A stretch of 64,000 nucleotides of DNA from Siansivirga zeaxanthinifaciens CC-SAMT-1 (GTDB lineage Bacteria > Bacteroidota > Bacteroidia > Flavobacteriales > Flavobacteriaceae). Shown piece by piece: positions 1 to 9,288 of this stretch. The position numbers and the translations under genes are program-made. The stretch spans positions 2,712,437 through 2,776,436 of the forward strand of contig NZ_CP007202.1 in the NCBI RefSeq assembly GCF_000941055.1, given 5' to 3'. Below the pieces are notes generated by a model, which saw only the letters and a program-made list of their open reading frames with translations, made no database searches and was not told the origin of the DNA. Position 1 is the stretch's first letter. Each line of letters starts with the position of its first letter.

Positions 1-350
1 ATTTTTAAGTTCATATCTGTGGTTTAGGGGATTTTATAATACAAACATATGTAATTAATCGTTAAAAAAAAGCATTTTATCGTATTTTTTGAAAATATTT
101 ATTTTTTGGTAAGAAATATATTTCAAATAAAATAATAATGTTGTTTCATGGTGTAATAACACACTCAAGGCGATTGTTTTAGGAACAAATAAAGCCTGAT
201 TCATTTTTATATAGATATACAGTGTGTAGTATTTTTTAATTACAATTCGTATTGTTGTTTTTTGTATGAACGAATATACATATATTTACTTCCTGAATTT
301 ACGGCAAGATATATTTAGATTGATTGTATTTTGTTGTTGGCATAATTAGA
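1..350. other. Intergenic, no gene seen
   Basis: This AT-rich stretch at the window edge has no convincing reading frame, RNA gene or clear terminator on either strand. It presumably carries the promoter of the gene starting at 351, but I could not pick a confident -33/-7 pair. Confidence 0.5.
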
Positions 351-725
351 ATGAAACCGAAAATAGCTGTAGGAATTTTAATCATTTTCTGTTTAGCAGA
401 AATAAGACCGCTATTGCCCTATTTGGAATATTATGTTAATTACGAATACATTTCAAAAGTGCTTTGTATTAACAAGGAAAAACCTATGTCAACCTGTAAC
501 GGAAAGTGCCACTTAAGTCAGCAACTGAATGAAGCTCAACAAACCGAAAAACAGGATAAAAAAATACCGGTAGTCGAGCAGGAAAGAATTCCAATGATTA
601 TTTATAATTCTGAACTTCCAAAATTTTTGATAACCGTTTCAGATGCTAAACAATATTTTGCATTTTATCAATTTTCAATAAAATATTTGTCCATTTCGCC
701 TCCTACACCACCACCAAAATGTTAA
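351..725 (+). CDS. Small membrane-anchored protein with CxGKC motif
   Basis: This is a 124-residue protein of unknown function. I chose the ATG at 351 over the upstream TTG at 324 because it begins a normal hydrophobic N-terminus (MKPKIAVGILIIFCLAE), which is probably a membrane anchor or uncleaved signal. After it come Cys residues in a motif reading CNGKCHL, then a charged Gln/Lys/Glu-rich stretch and a C-terminus ending in several prolines, PPPKC. Paired cysteines with Lys suggest metal or redox chemistry, but this is inference. It lies 73 bp upstream of a His/Met-rich outer-membrane barrel gene on the same strand, so the two probably form one operon. I recall similar small proteins next to heavy-metal loci in Bacteroidota; no efflux genes are visible here. 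Confidence 0.6.
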   Translation: MKPKIAVGILIIFCLAEIRPLLPYLEYYVNYEYISKVLCINKEKPMSTCNGKCHLSQQLNEAQQTEKQDKKIPVVEQERIPMIIYNSELPKFLITVSDAKQYFAFYQFSIKYLSISPPTPPPKC

Positions 726-798
726 TTGAACCTCAAGATAGCTTCAAATTTATTGGAGACTTTTTAAATATTTAATTTCAATTAACTAAAAGTAAAAA

Positions 799-1827
799 AT
801 GTACAAAAAGATTATGTTGCCCATTTTGGGAGCAATTTTGCTATGCTCTAATTTGGCAATAACACAGGAAAATCAATGGAATTCAGCAAGACCTGATGGA
901 CACGCACCTATTAGTGTAATGGGAGACCATTACCATAAAAAAGGTGAATTTATGCTTTCATATAGTTTTATGTCAATGTGGATGGAAGACAACCTAAAGT
1001 CAACTGATGATATATCTAATGAAGATATTTATCAAGATTTTATGGTTGCACCACAAAAAATGCATATGCATATGCATATGCATATGCTTGGTTTAATGTA
1101 TGCACCATCCAACCAAGTTACACTAATGGTTATGGGAAATTATATCTCAAATTCTATGGAGTTAAAGACAAGAATGGGAGTTAATTTTATTACAGAATCA
1201 AACGGTTTAGGAGATATTACTGTATCGAGTCTTATCAAAATAATGAACACTAATAGACAATCTTTACACGGAAATTTTGGGATTTCAATTCCAACAGGCG
1301 ATATCGACCAACGTGATGCAACACCAATGATGAACGATGCAAAATTGGCATATCCAATGCAACTCGGTAGCGGAACTTGGGACCCAAATTTAGGTTTAAC
1401 TTATTTAGGACAATCTGATAAGTTTTCCTGGGGTGCTCAATCAATGTATAAATTTAGATTGGGAGAAAACTCTGAAAATTACACTTTTGGAAATCGTTTT
1501 GACCTTGTTGGTTGGGGAGCTATTAAAATTTCAGACTATTTTAGCTTGTCAACAAGTTTAAGCTATTTTGACATTCAAAAAATAGACGGTTTTGATGCTG
1601 ATTTAAACCCAATGATAATGCCATTATTCAACACGGATAATTCAGGGAGAAGTCAATTAGATGTTGGTATCGGAACAAACCTTTTCGTTCCAAAAGGAAG
1701 TTTAAAAAATTTGCGAATTGGAGCGGAAATAAAAATCCCTGCTTACCAAAAAGTAAATGGAATACAAATGAAAAACACCTTAATGGCAACATTTGGAGTT
1801 CAGAACACAATCGGACATAAAGAATAA
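799..1827 (+). CDS. Outer-membrane beta-barrel protein, His/Met-rich
   Basis: The protein has 342 residues with a cleavable signal peptide (about residues 1-22, ending near AITQ). The rest alternates hydrophobic and polar residues with many Gly and aromatic positions, as in outer-membrane beta-barrels. It resembles the 'transporter'/phenol MetA-pathway-like barrel family. Residues 88-96 are a Met-His tandem, and further His and Met lie near the mature N-terminus (HAPISVMGDHYH), so metal binding (copper or a similar ion) is plausible but not shown. The C-terminus does not end in the usual aromatic. It follows the CxGKC mini-protein and is closed by a strong terminator at 1857. Barrel call fairly sure; substrate unknown. 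Confidence 0.7.
   Translation: MYKKIMLPILGAILLCSNLAITQENQWNSARPDGHAPISVMGDHYHKKGEFMLSYSFMSMWMEDNLKSTDDISNEDIYQDFMVAPQKMHMHMHMHMLGLMYAPSNQVTLMVMGNYISNSMELKTRMGVNFITESNGLGDITVSSLIKIMNTNRQSLHGNFGISIPTGDIDQRDATPMMNDAKLAYPMQLGSGTWDPNLGLTYLGQSDKFSWGAQSMYKFRLGENSENYTFGNRFDLVGWGAIKISDYFSLSTSLSYFDIQKIDGFDADLNPMIMPLFNTDNSGRSQLDVGIGTNLFVPKGSLKNLRIGAEIKIPAYQKVNGIQMKNTLMATFGVQNTIGHKE
1060..1086 (+). repeat. ATGCAT tandem repeat (Met-His codons)
   Basis: Four and a half ATGCAT hexamers encode alternating Met and His (residues 88-96) of the barrel protein. The unit is a palindromic 6-mer, so copy number can change in frame by slippage. Confidence 0.9.
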
Positions 1828-1856
1828 CTATGCCTAATATTGTATAAAAGCAATAG

Positions 1857-1886
1857 CGGTTTGGGTGCAAACTCAAACCGTTTTTT
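1857..1886 (+). terminator. Rho-independent terminator after barrel gene
   Basis: CGGTTTG (1857-1863) pairs with CAAACCG (1874-1880). Three inner pairs (one G-T) close on a GCAA tetraloop, and six T residues follow. It sits 30 bp after the barrel stop codon. Confidence 0.85.
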
Positions 1887-1981
1887 ATTTTCATTTAAGT
1901 ATCTTGCTTAACGAAAAGTAATTGCATAAAATCCGCTACTGCTTTTGTAAATTACCGTTTAGTATATAAAAAACATAACAA

Positions 1982-2686
1982 ATGAATAGAACATTTTTAA
2001 TTTCAGTAATTATTATAAGTTTTCAAATAGTAAATAGTCAAACTAAAAACTTTATTGACCAGCCGTATCTTGAAACTAGCGCAAAAGTTGATACATTAAT
2101 AAAACCAGATATTATTTATTTAGATATTTTAATCCGAGAAAAAGATGAAAGAAACAGAATTTCTGTTGAAGAAATGGAATCAAAAATGATTCAGAAACTA
2201 AAGTCTTTCGGAATTAATACAGAAAAACAACTAACGCTCTCAGATTTAGCTAGCAATTTCAAGAAATATTTTTTAAAACAGAAAGACATAATGAAAGATA
2301 AAGCTTATGAGTTAAAGGTTTTTGATTCTCAAACCGCAGGAAAAGTATTGGTTGGATTAGAAGAAATAGGAATATCAAATGTTAATTTAGACAGGACAGA
2401 ATATTCAAAAATGGAAGAACTAAAACTTCAACTTAAATTTAAAGCAGTTGAAAAAGCAAAAAAACAAGCGGACTTTTTGGTAAGGCCTTTAAATCAAAAA
2501 ATAACTCGTGCTATTCATATAACCGATAAATATTATGAGACTTACAATAATTTCAAAGGAGAATTACAGGAAGTTGTCGTAGTTGGTTATTCAAGTAGAG
2601 GAAAACAAGAATACGAACCACCTACGATTGAGTTTAGACCAATCAAAGTGGAAAGTGAGGTAAGTATTAAATTTGCAATAGATTAA
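1982..2686 (+). CDS. Secreted SIMPL-domain (DUF541) protein
   Basis: The protein has 234 residues, with a signal peptide ending near NSQ (about residue 20). The mature part has the SIMPL/DUF541 pattern: an N-terminal strand of the type 'SAKVDTLIKPDIIYLDILI', a helix with paired Glu/Lys, a middle region that compares variants of an angle-like index (VGLEEIGISNVNLDRTEY), and a Lys/Ala-rich helix before the last strands. SIMPL proteins are periplasmic and of poorly known function; some are linked to outer-membrane or oxidative-stress physiology. It is flanked on both sides by unusual structured spacers (see findings). No operon partner is evident. Confidence 0.7.
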   Translation: MNRTFLISVIIISFQIVNSQTKNFIDQPYLETSAKVDTLIKPDIIYLDILIREKDERNRISVEEMESKMIQKLKSFGINTEKQLTLSDLASNFKKYFLKQKDIMKDKAYELKVFDSQTAGKVLVGLEEIGISNVNLDRTEYSKMEELKLQLKFKAVEKAKKQADFLVRPLNQKITRAIHITDKYYETYNNFKGELQEVVVVGYSSRGKQEYEPPTIEFRPIKVESEVSIKFAID

Positions 2687-2860
2687 ATACGTTAATCAAC
2701 AATTTGCAACCCCAATTACGGCGGATACGAATACGTTTGAATCTACTCGGAATTCCTAAAGTTTGTGCTTAACCAAAAATTAATAATATTAGCCCGTAAC
2801 AGACGGTTATACAAGACCGGTTGCCCGTAATTCGAAAACGACCATACAAACTTCAATTAG

Positions 2861-3910
2861 ATGCATATAAAATTAAACATAATTACTTTTTTAAACATAT
2901 TGGTTTTATTAACCTCTTGTAATTTACAAACCTCAAAAAAACAAGTTAAGACTGAAAACATGGTTACGGGAGATATTGCGTCTGTACTTGGTAATAGCAT
3001 CATGGTAATTTTTCAAGACAGTAAGAACGATTATTGGTTTAGTAGTTGGGAAACTGGAGTATATAAATATGATGGAAAAACAATAGTTAATTACACAACA
3101 AAACACGGTTTACTAAACAACAGAATAGATGATATAAAAGAAGATAAATTTGGCAACATTTATTTTTCCAGTGCAAACGCAACATCTGCAATATCAAAGT
3201 TTAACGGTACTAATTTTACGACTTTATCGGCAGTTCACAGTGAAAATTGGAAACTTGAACCGACAGATTTGTGGTTTAAATATTCTTATGAAAATACAGG
3301 AAAAGTATATCGCTATGATGGTATTACTTTATATGAATTAAAGTTGCCTAACCCACCGAGTTTACCAAATCCATTTGATGTTTACAGCATTTATAAAGAC
3401 AGAAAAGGTAACCTTTGGTTTGGTACTAACCCTATTGGAGTTTGCCGATATGATGGCATATCATTTGAATGGATTACAGAAGAAGATGTGACTGAATTTC
3501 GGAACGAAGGAGCCAATGGCGTACGTTCGATATTGGAAGACAAAAATGGCGACTTTTGGTTCAATACCGAATACCGGTATAGTATTTACGACAGCACAAC
3601 TTTGAATAGCCCTAAATTTTATACTAGAAACAAAAGTATTGGCGGATTAGACGGTAAAAAGGTTAGCAACTTAGACGAGTATCTTTCAAGTATAATAGAT
3701 GACCATAATAATTTATGGTTTGTAACATATCTTGACGGTGTATGGAAATATGACGGAACTAAAATTACACATTATGCCGTTCAAGACAATTCTGAACATA
3801 TTAGTCTATATAGCATATTCAAAGACAATAAAGGCGAAATGTGGCTTGGAACTCACGAAAATGGAGCATTTAAATTCAATGGAACAACATTTGAAAAATT
3901 TGTGAAATAA
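2861..3910 (+). CDS. Beta-propeller (Reg_prop-type) lipoprotein
   Basis: The protein has 349 residues, with a lipoprotein signal whose lipobox is LLTSC (Cys20). The remainder is a run of propeller repeats, each with a D-x-x-G-x-x-W-F/L-G/S core followed by a 'YDG' turn: near DYWFSSWETGVYKYDG, NLWFGTNPIGVCRYDG, DFWFNTEY, NLWFVTYLDGVWKYDG and EMWLGTHENGAFKFNG. This is the two-component-regulator-propeller repeat, normally the periplasmic sensor part of hybrid two-component systems. Here no transmembrane, kinase or HTH part follows, so it is a stand-alone lipid-anchored propeller, perhaps a binding or sensing protein. Function unknown. Confidence 0.75.
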   Translation: MHIKLNIITFLNILVLLTSCNLQTSKKQVKTENMVTGDIASVLGNSIMVIFQDSKNDYWFSSWETGVYKYDGKTIVNYTTKHGLLNNRIDDIKEDKFGNIYFSSANATSAISKFNGTNFTTLSAVHSENWKLEPTDLWFKYSYENTGKVYRYDGITLYELKLPNPPSLPNPFDVYSIYKDRKGNLWFGTNPIGVCRYDGISFEWITEEDVTEFRNEGANGVRSILEDKNGDFWFNTEYRYSIYDSTTLNSPKFYTRNKSIGGLDGKKVSNLDEYLSSIIDDHNNLWFVTYLDGVWKYDGTKITHYAVQDNSEHISLYSIFKDNKGEMWLGTHENGAFKFNGTTFEKFVK

Positions 3911-4013
3911 TGACTTTCACTCGCCTACTTTTAAATACATTTCTTATTTTCAAAAGCTTTAAACCAAGTTTTAATCATTTAAAAAATATTAAAGTTTATT
4001 TCACATTATAAAA

Positions 4014-4313
4014 ATGGAAGGCAAAATAAAATACCAGTTTTCAGCAAAAATGTGGCAACACCAAGCTACTGGAGGTTGGTATTTTGTTTCGTTACCCAAA
4101 ACTTTTTCGAAAGAGATTAGAGGCAACTTAAAATGGCAGGAACAAGGTTGGGGAAGAATGAAAGCTTTTGCTGAAATTGACCAATTAAAATGGGAAACAG
4201 CCATTTGGTTTGACACAAAATTAGACACCTACATCTTGCCTATTAAAGCAGCTATTAGAAAAAAAAGAAACCTCGAAATCCATCAAACTATGGAAATAAC
4301 TCTTTTTATTTAG
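4014..4313 (+). CDS. DUF1905 family protein
   Basis: This 99-residue cytoplasmic protein has no signal peptide. It matches the DUF1905 pattern: a first strand with KIKYQFSAKMW, a G-G-W-Y-F-V-S-L-P motif, a Trp-rich 'GWGRMKA' segment, a 'TAIWFD' strand and a C-terminal 'AAIRKK' helix. Family function is unknown; DUF1905 is often fused to YdeI-like domains, and here it stands alone at full domain length. It is the last plus-strand gene before the minus-strand locus and converges with the beta-helix gene ending at 4390. Confidence 0.75.
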   Translation: MEGKIKYQFSAKMWQHQATGGWYFVSLPKTFSKEIRGNLKWQEQGWGRMKAFAEIDQLKWETAIWFDTKLDTYILPIKAAIRKKRNLEIHQTMEITLFI

Positions 4314-4389
4314 AATAGTTCACTTTCAAAAAACAATTAAAATAATTTCAATCTTTTCTTTATAAACTAATTATAATTCTAAATTAAAT

Positions 4390-6054
4390 TTAAAGGTTTT
4401 GTAATCTTTTTTTTAATTGAAATTCATATAAAGAAGGTATATAATCTAAATATTCATTAATATATTCCATATGTGCCTTTGGGCCATACAACAATTTAAT
4501 ATTATGGTTTCCATTAAGACCTACTATTCTTGCAAAAGGGCCATCTTCAATACCATTTAAAAGAATAGGCTCCATGATATCCAAACCTCCTAAGAAATTT
4601 ACATTTATGTTCCAAAAGGTATTATAAGCCCCATGAGAAGGCTTCCAATACCCCGCACCTCCACCAACAAACAAAGTATAACTTCTATCTACTTTAGGCG
4701 TTACATGAACTTTAATATTATCAAATAAATTTTGATGATTGGCTCCTGAATGTTGATCAAACAAAGGGTCTACAAAAACTTCACAGTTTAAATAAACACA
4801 TTTAGTTGTAAGCGTATTAATACTTAAGGGATGTACAACTTTATTATAAACTTTAATTTTTTCAGCTAAAACGTTATAAGCCCCAGATAGTGCAACTGTG
4901 TAATGCGCCATCTTATCTCCGGTTGTGGTAATTTCTTTAATAGTAACATTAGCTATCTCTTCACTTAAAATGCCACTATCTGCATTTTCAATAACTACAT
5001 TTTTAACCCAACTATTATATAGGCGTGTCAAGTAAATACCATTGTAACCTTGCTCTAAGTGATGTGCGATTCTTACCGATTGTGGAAATGTTATTTTTAT
5101 GTTTTCGATGCCCACTTCTTCAAGATGCTTCCAAGACACTAATTGGGCTTGGTAATTAGAAATAATATCTATAGTTAACGGACTATTAATTTTCAATGTA
5201 TTTCCAGAAATACCAACAACAGTAACTTGTTGCTTTACTAATGGCAAGTTTGGAAAATTCCAGTGATGCGAACCAATTTCAACAAATTGATTCTTATATA
5301 ATTCCTCAATAATTTTGCCTTTTTCACCATCTTTATTGAAAAGTTGTAATTCTACAACATCTCCTATATTTAAATTTTGAACGTCTGAAACTTGCAAACT
5401 AAATGTTCCTCGTTTTCCTTTTGATACTTTTGCAACTACATTATATGGTTTATCATATTTTTCAAGATATGATTTTACGCGCTCACCCGGCACTCTTGTC
5501 CAAATAAAACCACCTGCCCAGGTATATTGAAAAAATGGCAAATCTATGTTATTCTGCTTTTCTAGTTGGCGTTTGTCAAATTGTATTAAGTACTCCCTTA
5601 GTTCTTGTAAATCTTCAGGATTTTTACAATACATTAAAGGTCTTGGGCAATATATATTAGTGCCACTGTCTCCGGCACCAGCTCCCCTTAAAACAAAATT
5701 ACTGCGTTCTATATAAAGAATATCACTTAAAATAATTCGGCCTGCTGGCAGTTGTAAAACAACATTTCCTTTGTATTTCGAAGCTTCTTTAATGGCATTT
5801 TGCATGGCCTTTGTATCGTCAAACTCATCATTGGCTTTCACACCATAATCGGATGCATTGAAAACTTTTTGAAAAACTACAGGTATTTGAGCTTCTCCAT
5901 TACGATACCCTGAAAAACTAAAATCTGGCAAGTAATTAGCATCGTTAACTTCTTTATTTTGAAGTATTTTAGGTAATTCTTGTGCAAAAATAGCTGTGTC
6001 GTTAATTACTAACAAAACTAGTACCAGAATAAAATTACTAAACAAATTTTTCAT
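4390..6054 (-). CDS. Secreted right-handed beta-helix protein (pectate-lyase superfamily)
   Basis: The protein has 554 residues, with a signal peptide ending near IFAQ (about residue 25). A domain of the pectate-lyase_3/rhamnogalacturonase type starts at FNASDYGVKANDEFDDTKAM, the classic Asp-rich first turn of periplasmic or secreted beta-helix enzymes. It is followed by 'VVLQLPAGRIILSDILYI' and many short strands (GIENIKITFP, VKNVVIENADSGI). There is no T9SS tail and no lipobox. It is probably a polysaccharide lyase or glycoside hydrolase, but I cannot assign a substrate and the alginate PL6 signature is absent. It lies 15 bp downstream of the frameshifted esterase, so the two were probably co-transcribed. 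It may serve another uronic-acid polymer or a side-chain step. Confidence 0.6.
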   Translation of the reverse strand: MKNLFSNFILVLVLLVINDTAIFAQELPKILQNKEVNDANYLPDFSFSGYRNGEAQIPVVFQKVFNASDYGVKANDEFDDTKAMQNAIKEASKYKGNVVLQLPAGRIILSDILYIERSNFVLRGAGAGDSGTNIYCPRPLMYCKNPEDLQELREYLIQFDKRQLEKQNNIDLPFFQYTWAGGFIWTRVPGERVKSYLEKYDKPYNVVAKVSKGKRGTFSLQVSDVQNLNIGDVVELQLFNKDGEKGKIIEELYKNQFVEIGSHHWNFPNLPLVKQQVTVVGISGNTLKINSPLTIDIISNYQAQLVSWKHLEEVGIENIKITFPQSVRIAHHLEQGYNGIYLTRLYNSWVKNVVIENADSGILSEEIANVTIKEITTTGDKMAHYTVALSGAYNVLAEKIKVYNKVVHPLSINTLTTKCVYLNCEVFVDPLFDQHSGANHQNLFDNIKVHVTPKVDRSYTLFVGGGAGYWKPSHGAYNTFWNINVNFLGGLDIMEPILLNGIEDGPFARIVGLNGNHNIKLLYGPKAHMEYINEYLDYIPSLYEFQLKKRLQNL

Positions 6055-6069
6055 AATATTTTACGTGTT

Positions 6070-6935
6070 TTAAAGTTCTAAAGAATTTAAAAAATTCCAC
6101 ATCTTATTACTTAGCATCGCATTTTCATTGGCTGAAAATTTTCCATGTTTTCCTTTCGGAATGGTTACAAATTCTGTCTTTACTCCAAAAGATACTAATT
6201 TTTGATAAAGTTCTATCGACTGTGCATAAGGAACAATGGGGTCTTCATCTCCATGAATAATAAAAACAGGCGGACTATTTTTATTTACCCAATAAATTGG
6301 AGATACCGATTTTACAAATGATACGTCCAAATAATAATTACCAAGCCATTTTTTTGCTGAAGACCAATTTTTTAGTGGAACCAAATCTGAAACACCATAT
6401 TTATTAATTATAGCAGCAACTTTAATTTCTCCTTCATACTCACAATTGTTGTCAAAATGCTTTTCAGTAGCCAATAAACCTCCCATTAGAGCTAAATGAC
6501 CACCTGAAGAACCTCCCATGATAACTATTTTATTTGTATCAATATTAAATTCATTTGCGTTTTTTAAAAGATATATTAGTGCACATCTAACATCTTGAAT
6601 GGCTGCTGGTGCAGGAGCCACATCTACCAAACGGTATTCAATATTAGCGACCGCGTAACCATTTTTAAAAAAAGAACCAAATCCTGTTTGAGATTCCTTA
6701 TCGCCATGATTCCAACCGCCTCCATGAATATTAATAACTAAGGGAGTTGGTAAGTATGAATTTAAATTATAATAAATATCTAGTTTACCTTCCCAATTTT
6801 TAGTTTTAGTATAAATAATGTTTAATTGAGTAGTATATGTTTCGGGTGTCTTAACTGTTTTTACAGAATTTTGTGAATGAAGATTAAATAACCCTCCCGT
6901 AAAAATATAACAATTAAAAGTCTTATTTTTTTCAT
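6070..6935 (-). pseudogene. Alpha/beta-hydrolase (esterase) with frameshift in the signal peptide
   Basis: A continuous esterase frame runs from about 6946 to 6070 but has no start codon near its beginning. An ATG at 6935 opens a perfect secretion signal (MKKIRLLIVIF) in another frame. Adding one T to the T5 run (positions 6901-6905, complement) joins the two frames into a 288-residue protein. The body has the esterase oxyanion motif HGGGW, the nucleophile motif GGSSGG, Asp in HGDEDP and His in GKHGK, so the catalytic machinery is intact. An internal TTG at 6630 would give only a 186-residue fragment without the oxyanion loop. The break could be real, phase-variable or a base-calling error. 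A role in deacetylating polysaccharide beside the beta-helix gene is inference. Confidence 0.7.
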
Positions 6936-7003
6936 AATAACCTAATTAAATTAAGTAAATACAATTCTTGTTAAAACGACTAAGAAATTACACATAGCTA
7001 AAA

Positions 7004-7041
7004 AAAACAACCTTCTTGCAAACTATACAAAAAGGTTGTTT
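7004..7041 (-). terminator. Rho-independent terminator after SDR gene
   Basis: AAACAACCTT pairs with AAGGTTGTTT around a 17-nt loop. On the minus strand a run of T follows. It lies 22 bp after the SDR stop codon and closes the transporter-SDR transcript. Confidence 0.75.
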
Positions 7042-7062
7042 GGTTGAATTAAAAACATTTAT

Positions 7063-7824
7063 TTAAATGCCTAAAGCTTGACCACCACCAATTTGGATAG
7101 TTTCGGCTGTAATAAATGAAGCATCCTTACTAGCTAAAAATGATACAACTGAAGCAACCTCTTCTGGATGACCCAATCTTCCTAATAAAACACTATTTGC
7201 CCAAGAAGCAAAAACTTCTGGTTTTGTTGCTTTAATTTGTGCGTGAAAAGGTGTGTCAATAGTACCCGGAGATACTGCGTTTACTCTAATGCCATATTCA
7301 GCTAAATCCTTAGCCAATGCTCTAGTGATAGATTGTACTCCTCCTTTAGAAACAGCATATATACCAGCTCCAGGTCCTGCTCCATTCCATGCTGCATTTG
7401 AAGTATAATTTATAATTGTAGGATTTTCACCTTTTTTTAGAAATGGAATAGCAGCTCTTGATGCATAAAATACAGAGTCAAGATTTAAAGCCATAACAAA
7501 TTTGTATTGCTCGGTGGTCATTTCTTCAAATCTAGCTCTTACACTAATACCACCAGTATTGTTTACAAGAACATCAATTTTACCGTATTTATTACCAATT
7601 TTATTAATGTTTTCAGTTACTACTTCATCTTTAGTGACGTCGAAACCATAATATTCGGCTGTGATTCCTTCTGAAGTAAGCTCTTCAACTCTTTTAACAC
7701 CTGCTTCATCATCAATACCGTTTAATACAACAGTATATCCATCTTTACCCAATCTTTTTGCTACTTCGAAACCTATACCACCTGTTGCTCCGGTAATTAC
7801 AGCTACTTTTTTTGAACTACTCAT
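7063..7824 (-). CDS. SDR oxidoreductase, probable DEH reductase
   Basis: This 253-residue classical short-chain dehydrogenase has the nucleotide motif TGATGGIG (about 12-19), an NNTGG in place of the usual NNAG, catalytic Ser in INYTS and Y-A-V-S-K (Tyr-xxx-Lys), then the 'RVNAVSPGTIDTPF' segment. In alginate loci of flavobacteria an SDR of this size reduces 4-deoxy-L-erythro-5-hexoseulose uronate (DEH) to 2-keto-3-deoxygluconate with NAD(P)H. That role is inferred from the neighbouring transporter and lyases. It is 52 bp downstream of the MFS gene and is closed by the terminator at 7004. Cytoplasmic. Family very sure; substrate likely. Confidence 0.8.
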   Translation of the reverse strand: MSSSKKVAVITGATGGIGFEVAKRLGKDGYTVVLNGIDDEAGVKRVEELTSEGITAEYYGFDVTKDEVVTENINKIGNKYGKIDVLVNNTGGISVRARFEEMTTEQYKFVMALNLDSVFYASRAAIPFLKKGENPTIINYTSNAAWNGAGPGAGIYAVSKGGVQSITRALAKDLAEYGIRVNAVSPGTIDTPFHAQIKATKPEVFASWANSVLLGRLGHPEEVASVVSFLASKDASFITAETIQIGGGQALGI

Positions 7825-7876
7825 ATTATTAAATTTTGATTTATTAAATTTTATTTACTTTGCTTGTTTAGATAAT

Positions 7877-9163
7877 TTATTCTACTGATTCAATATTTTT
7901 TGCGAAATAATAAATAGCTCCAACTCCAAGAGGCACAAATATTGCTATGATGATAAAAATTGGAGTATAAGAAAGATTATCTACAATTACAGGAACTAAA
8001 AAATTCATAATTATTACCGATACTACACCAATCATTCCGCCCAAGCCAGCTAATGAACCAACAGATTTTCCACTAAAAAAATCACTTGGAAGTGTTTGTA
8101 CATTACTTATAGCAAATTGAAAACCAAAAAGTACAAAAAATACAATAGCAACAAATTTCTCTGCAGTATCACCAATAAGTATTGTTGCAATAAGTCCTGC
8201 TAACATTATTACACCACCAATAAGAATCGTTGTTTTTCTACCGTTATCTATTGAATTAGTTTTAGCAATAATTTTACCTGAAACATATCCACCAATAATA
8301 CTTCCTGCTGCTGCACCTACATAAGGAACCCATAAAAACATACCAACTTCTTTAACATTAAATCCGTAAACATCAAAAAGATAAATTGGCATCCAAGTAA
8401 CAAATATCCACCAAATTGGCTCTAAAAAGAATCTACCAATTACAACAGCCCAAGATTGTTTAAAAGAAAGAATTTCTTTTAAACTTTTACCTTTGGTATC
8501 ATCTGTCGCTTCTCGATCGGCTTTACTTTGGCCTTCTAATATATATTTTTGTTCTTCTTGAGAAATCCAAGGGTGTTTTTTTGGTCCAGCTTTGTTTACT
8601 AATAACCACGGAATAATCCAAATAATTCCAAAAGAACCAACCACCATAAATGTGATTCTCCAGCCAAATGCTACAAATAAAGTGGCAATAAATGGTGGAG
8701 CTATAACAGATCCAATAGATGCGCCGGCATTAAATAATCCTTGAGCAATTGCGCGTTCTTTAATAGGAAACCATTCTGCATTACTTTTTACACCACCCGG
8801 CCAGTTACCTGCTTCAGACAAACCCAAGGTCGTTCTGAAAAAAGCAAGAGATAAAAATCCTCGAACTGTTGAATGTAAGAAAGATGATAAGCCCCAGACT
8901 CCAATACTAATTACATATCCAATTCGGGTACCAACTTTATCAAATAGTTTTCCTGAAAAAAGTTGTCCTAAGGCATAGGCAACCATAAAAACATTAGATA
9001 TTAACCCATAATGATACTTGGTTAAACCAAGAGATTGCGCTATTGAACCTTCAATATTTTCGCCTCCCCACATAATAGAGAGCGCGCTTCTATCAATATA
9101 ATTAATTACGGTTGCTAAAAATATTAAACCAATAATCCACCATCTTAATCCTTTTAATTTCAT
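7877..9163 (-). CDS. MFS transporter, hexuronate/alginate-monomer type
   Basis: The protein has 428 residues with about twelve hydrophobic segments. The N-terminal 'LIFLATVINYIDRSALSI' is the hallmark of the anion:cation symporter (ExuT/hexuronate) branch of the major facilitator superfamily, and 'SGKLFDKVGTRIGY' is the loop 2-3 motif. In alginate clusters this transporter carries unsaturated uronate, DEH or KDG across the inner membrane; the direct evidence here is only family and neighbourhood. The SDR follows after 52 bp, consistent with a transporter-reductase pair. The 251-bp gap upstream holds an inverted repeat (9289-9317) but no TTGGT operator. Confidence 0.85.
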   Translation of the reverse strand: MKLKGLRWWIIGLIFLATVINYIDRSALSIMWGGENIEGSIAQSLGLTKYHYGLISNVFMVAYALGQLFSGKLFDKVGTRIGYVISIGVWGLSSFLHSTVRGFLSLAFFRTTLGLSEAGNWPGGVKSNAEWFPIKERAIAQGLFNAGASIGSVIAPPFIATLFVAFGWRITFMVVGSFGIIWIIPWLLVNKAGPKKHPWISQEEQKYILEGQSKADREATDDTKGKSLKEILSFKQSWAVVIGRFFLEPIWWIFVTWMPIYLFDVYGFNVKEVGMFLWVPYVGAAAGSIIGGYVSGKIIAKTNSIDNGRKTTILIGGVIMLAGLIATILIGDTAEKFVAIVFFVLFGFQFAISNVQTLPSDFFSGKSVGSLAGLGGMIGVVSVIIMNFLVPVIVDNLSYTPIFIIIAIFVPLGVGAIYYFAKNIESVE

Positions 9164-9288
9164 AATTTTTCATTTTAAGTATAAAAATGGCAGATACTAT
9201 TTAATAAAAAGTAATGAACATACTTTTGCAAGTAGCCTATTACATTTTATTAAATTAATTTCATTAAAATATACAAGCAATGCTAATA

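Noticed and set aside
1250..1894. Minus-strand frames antisense to the barrel gene
   Set aside because: They are shadows of the barrel gene codons and of the terminator region, with no independent support.
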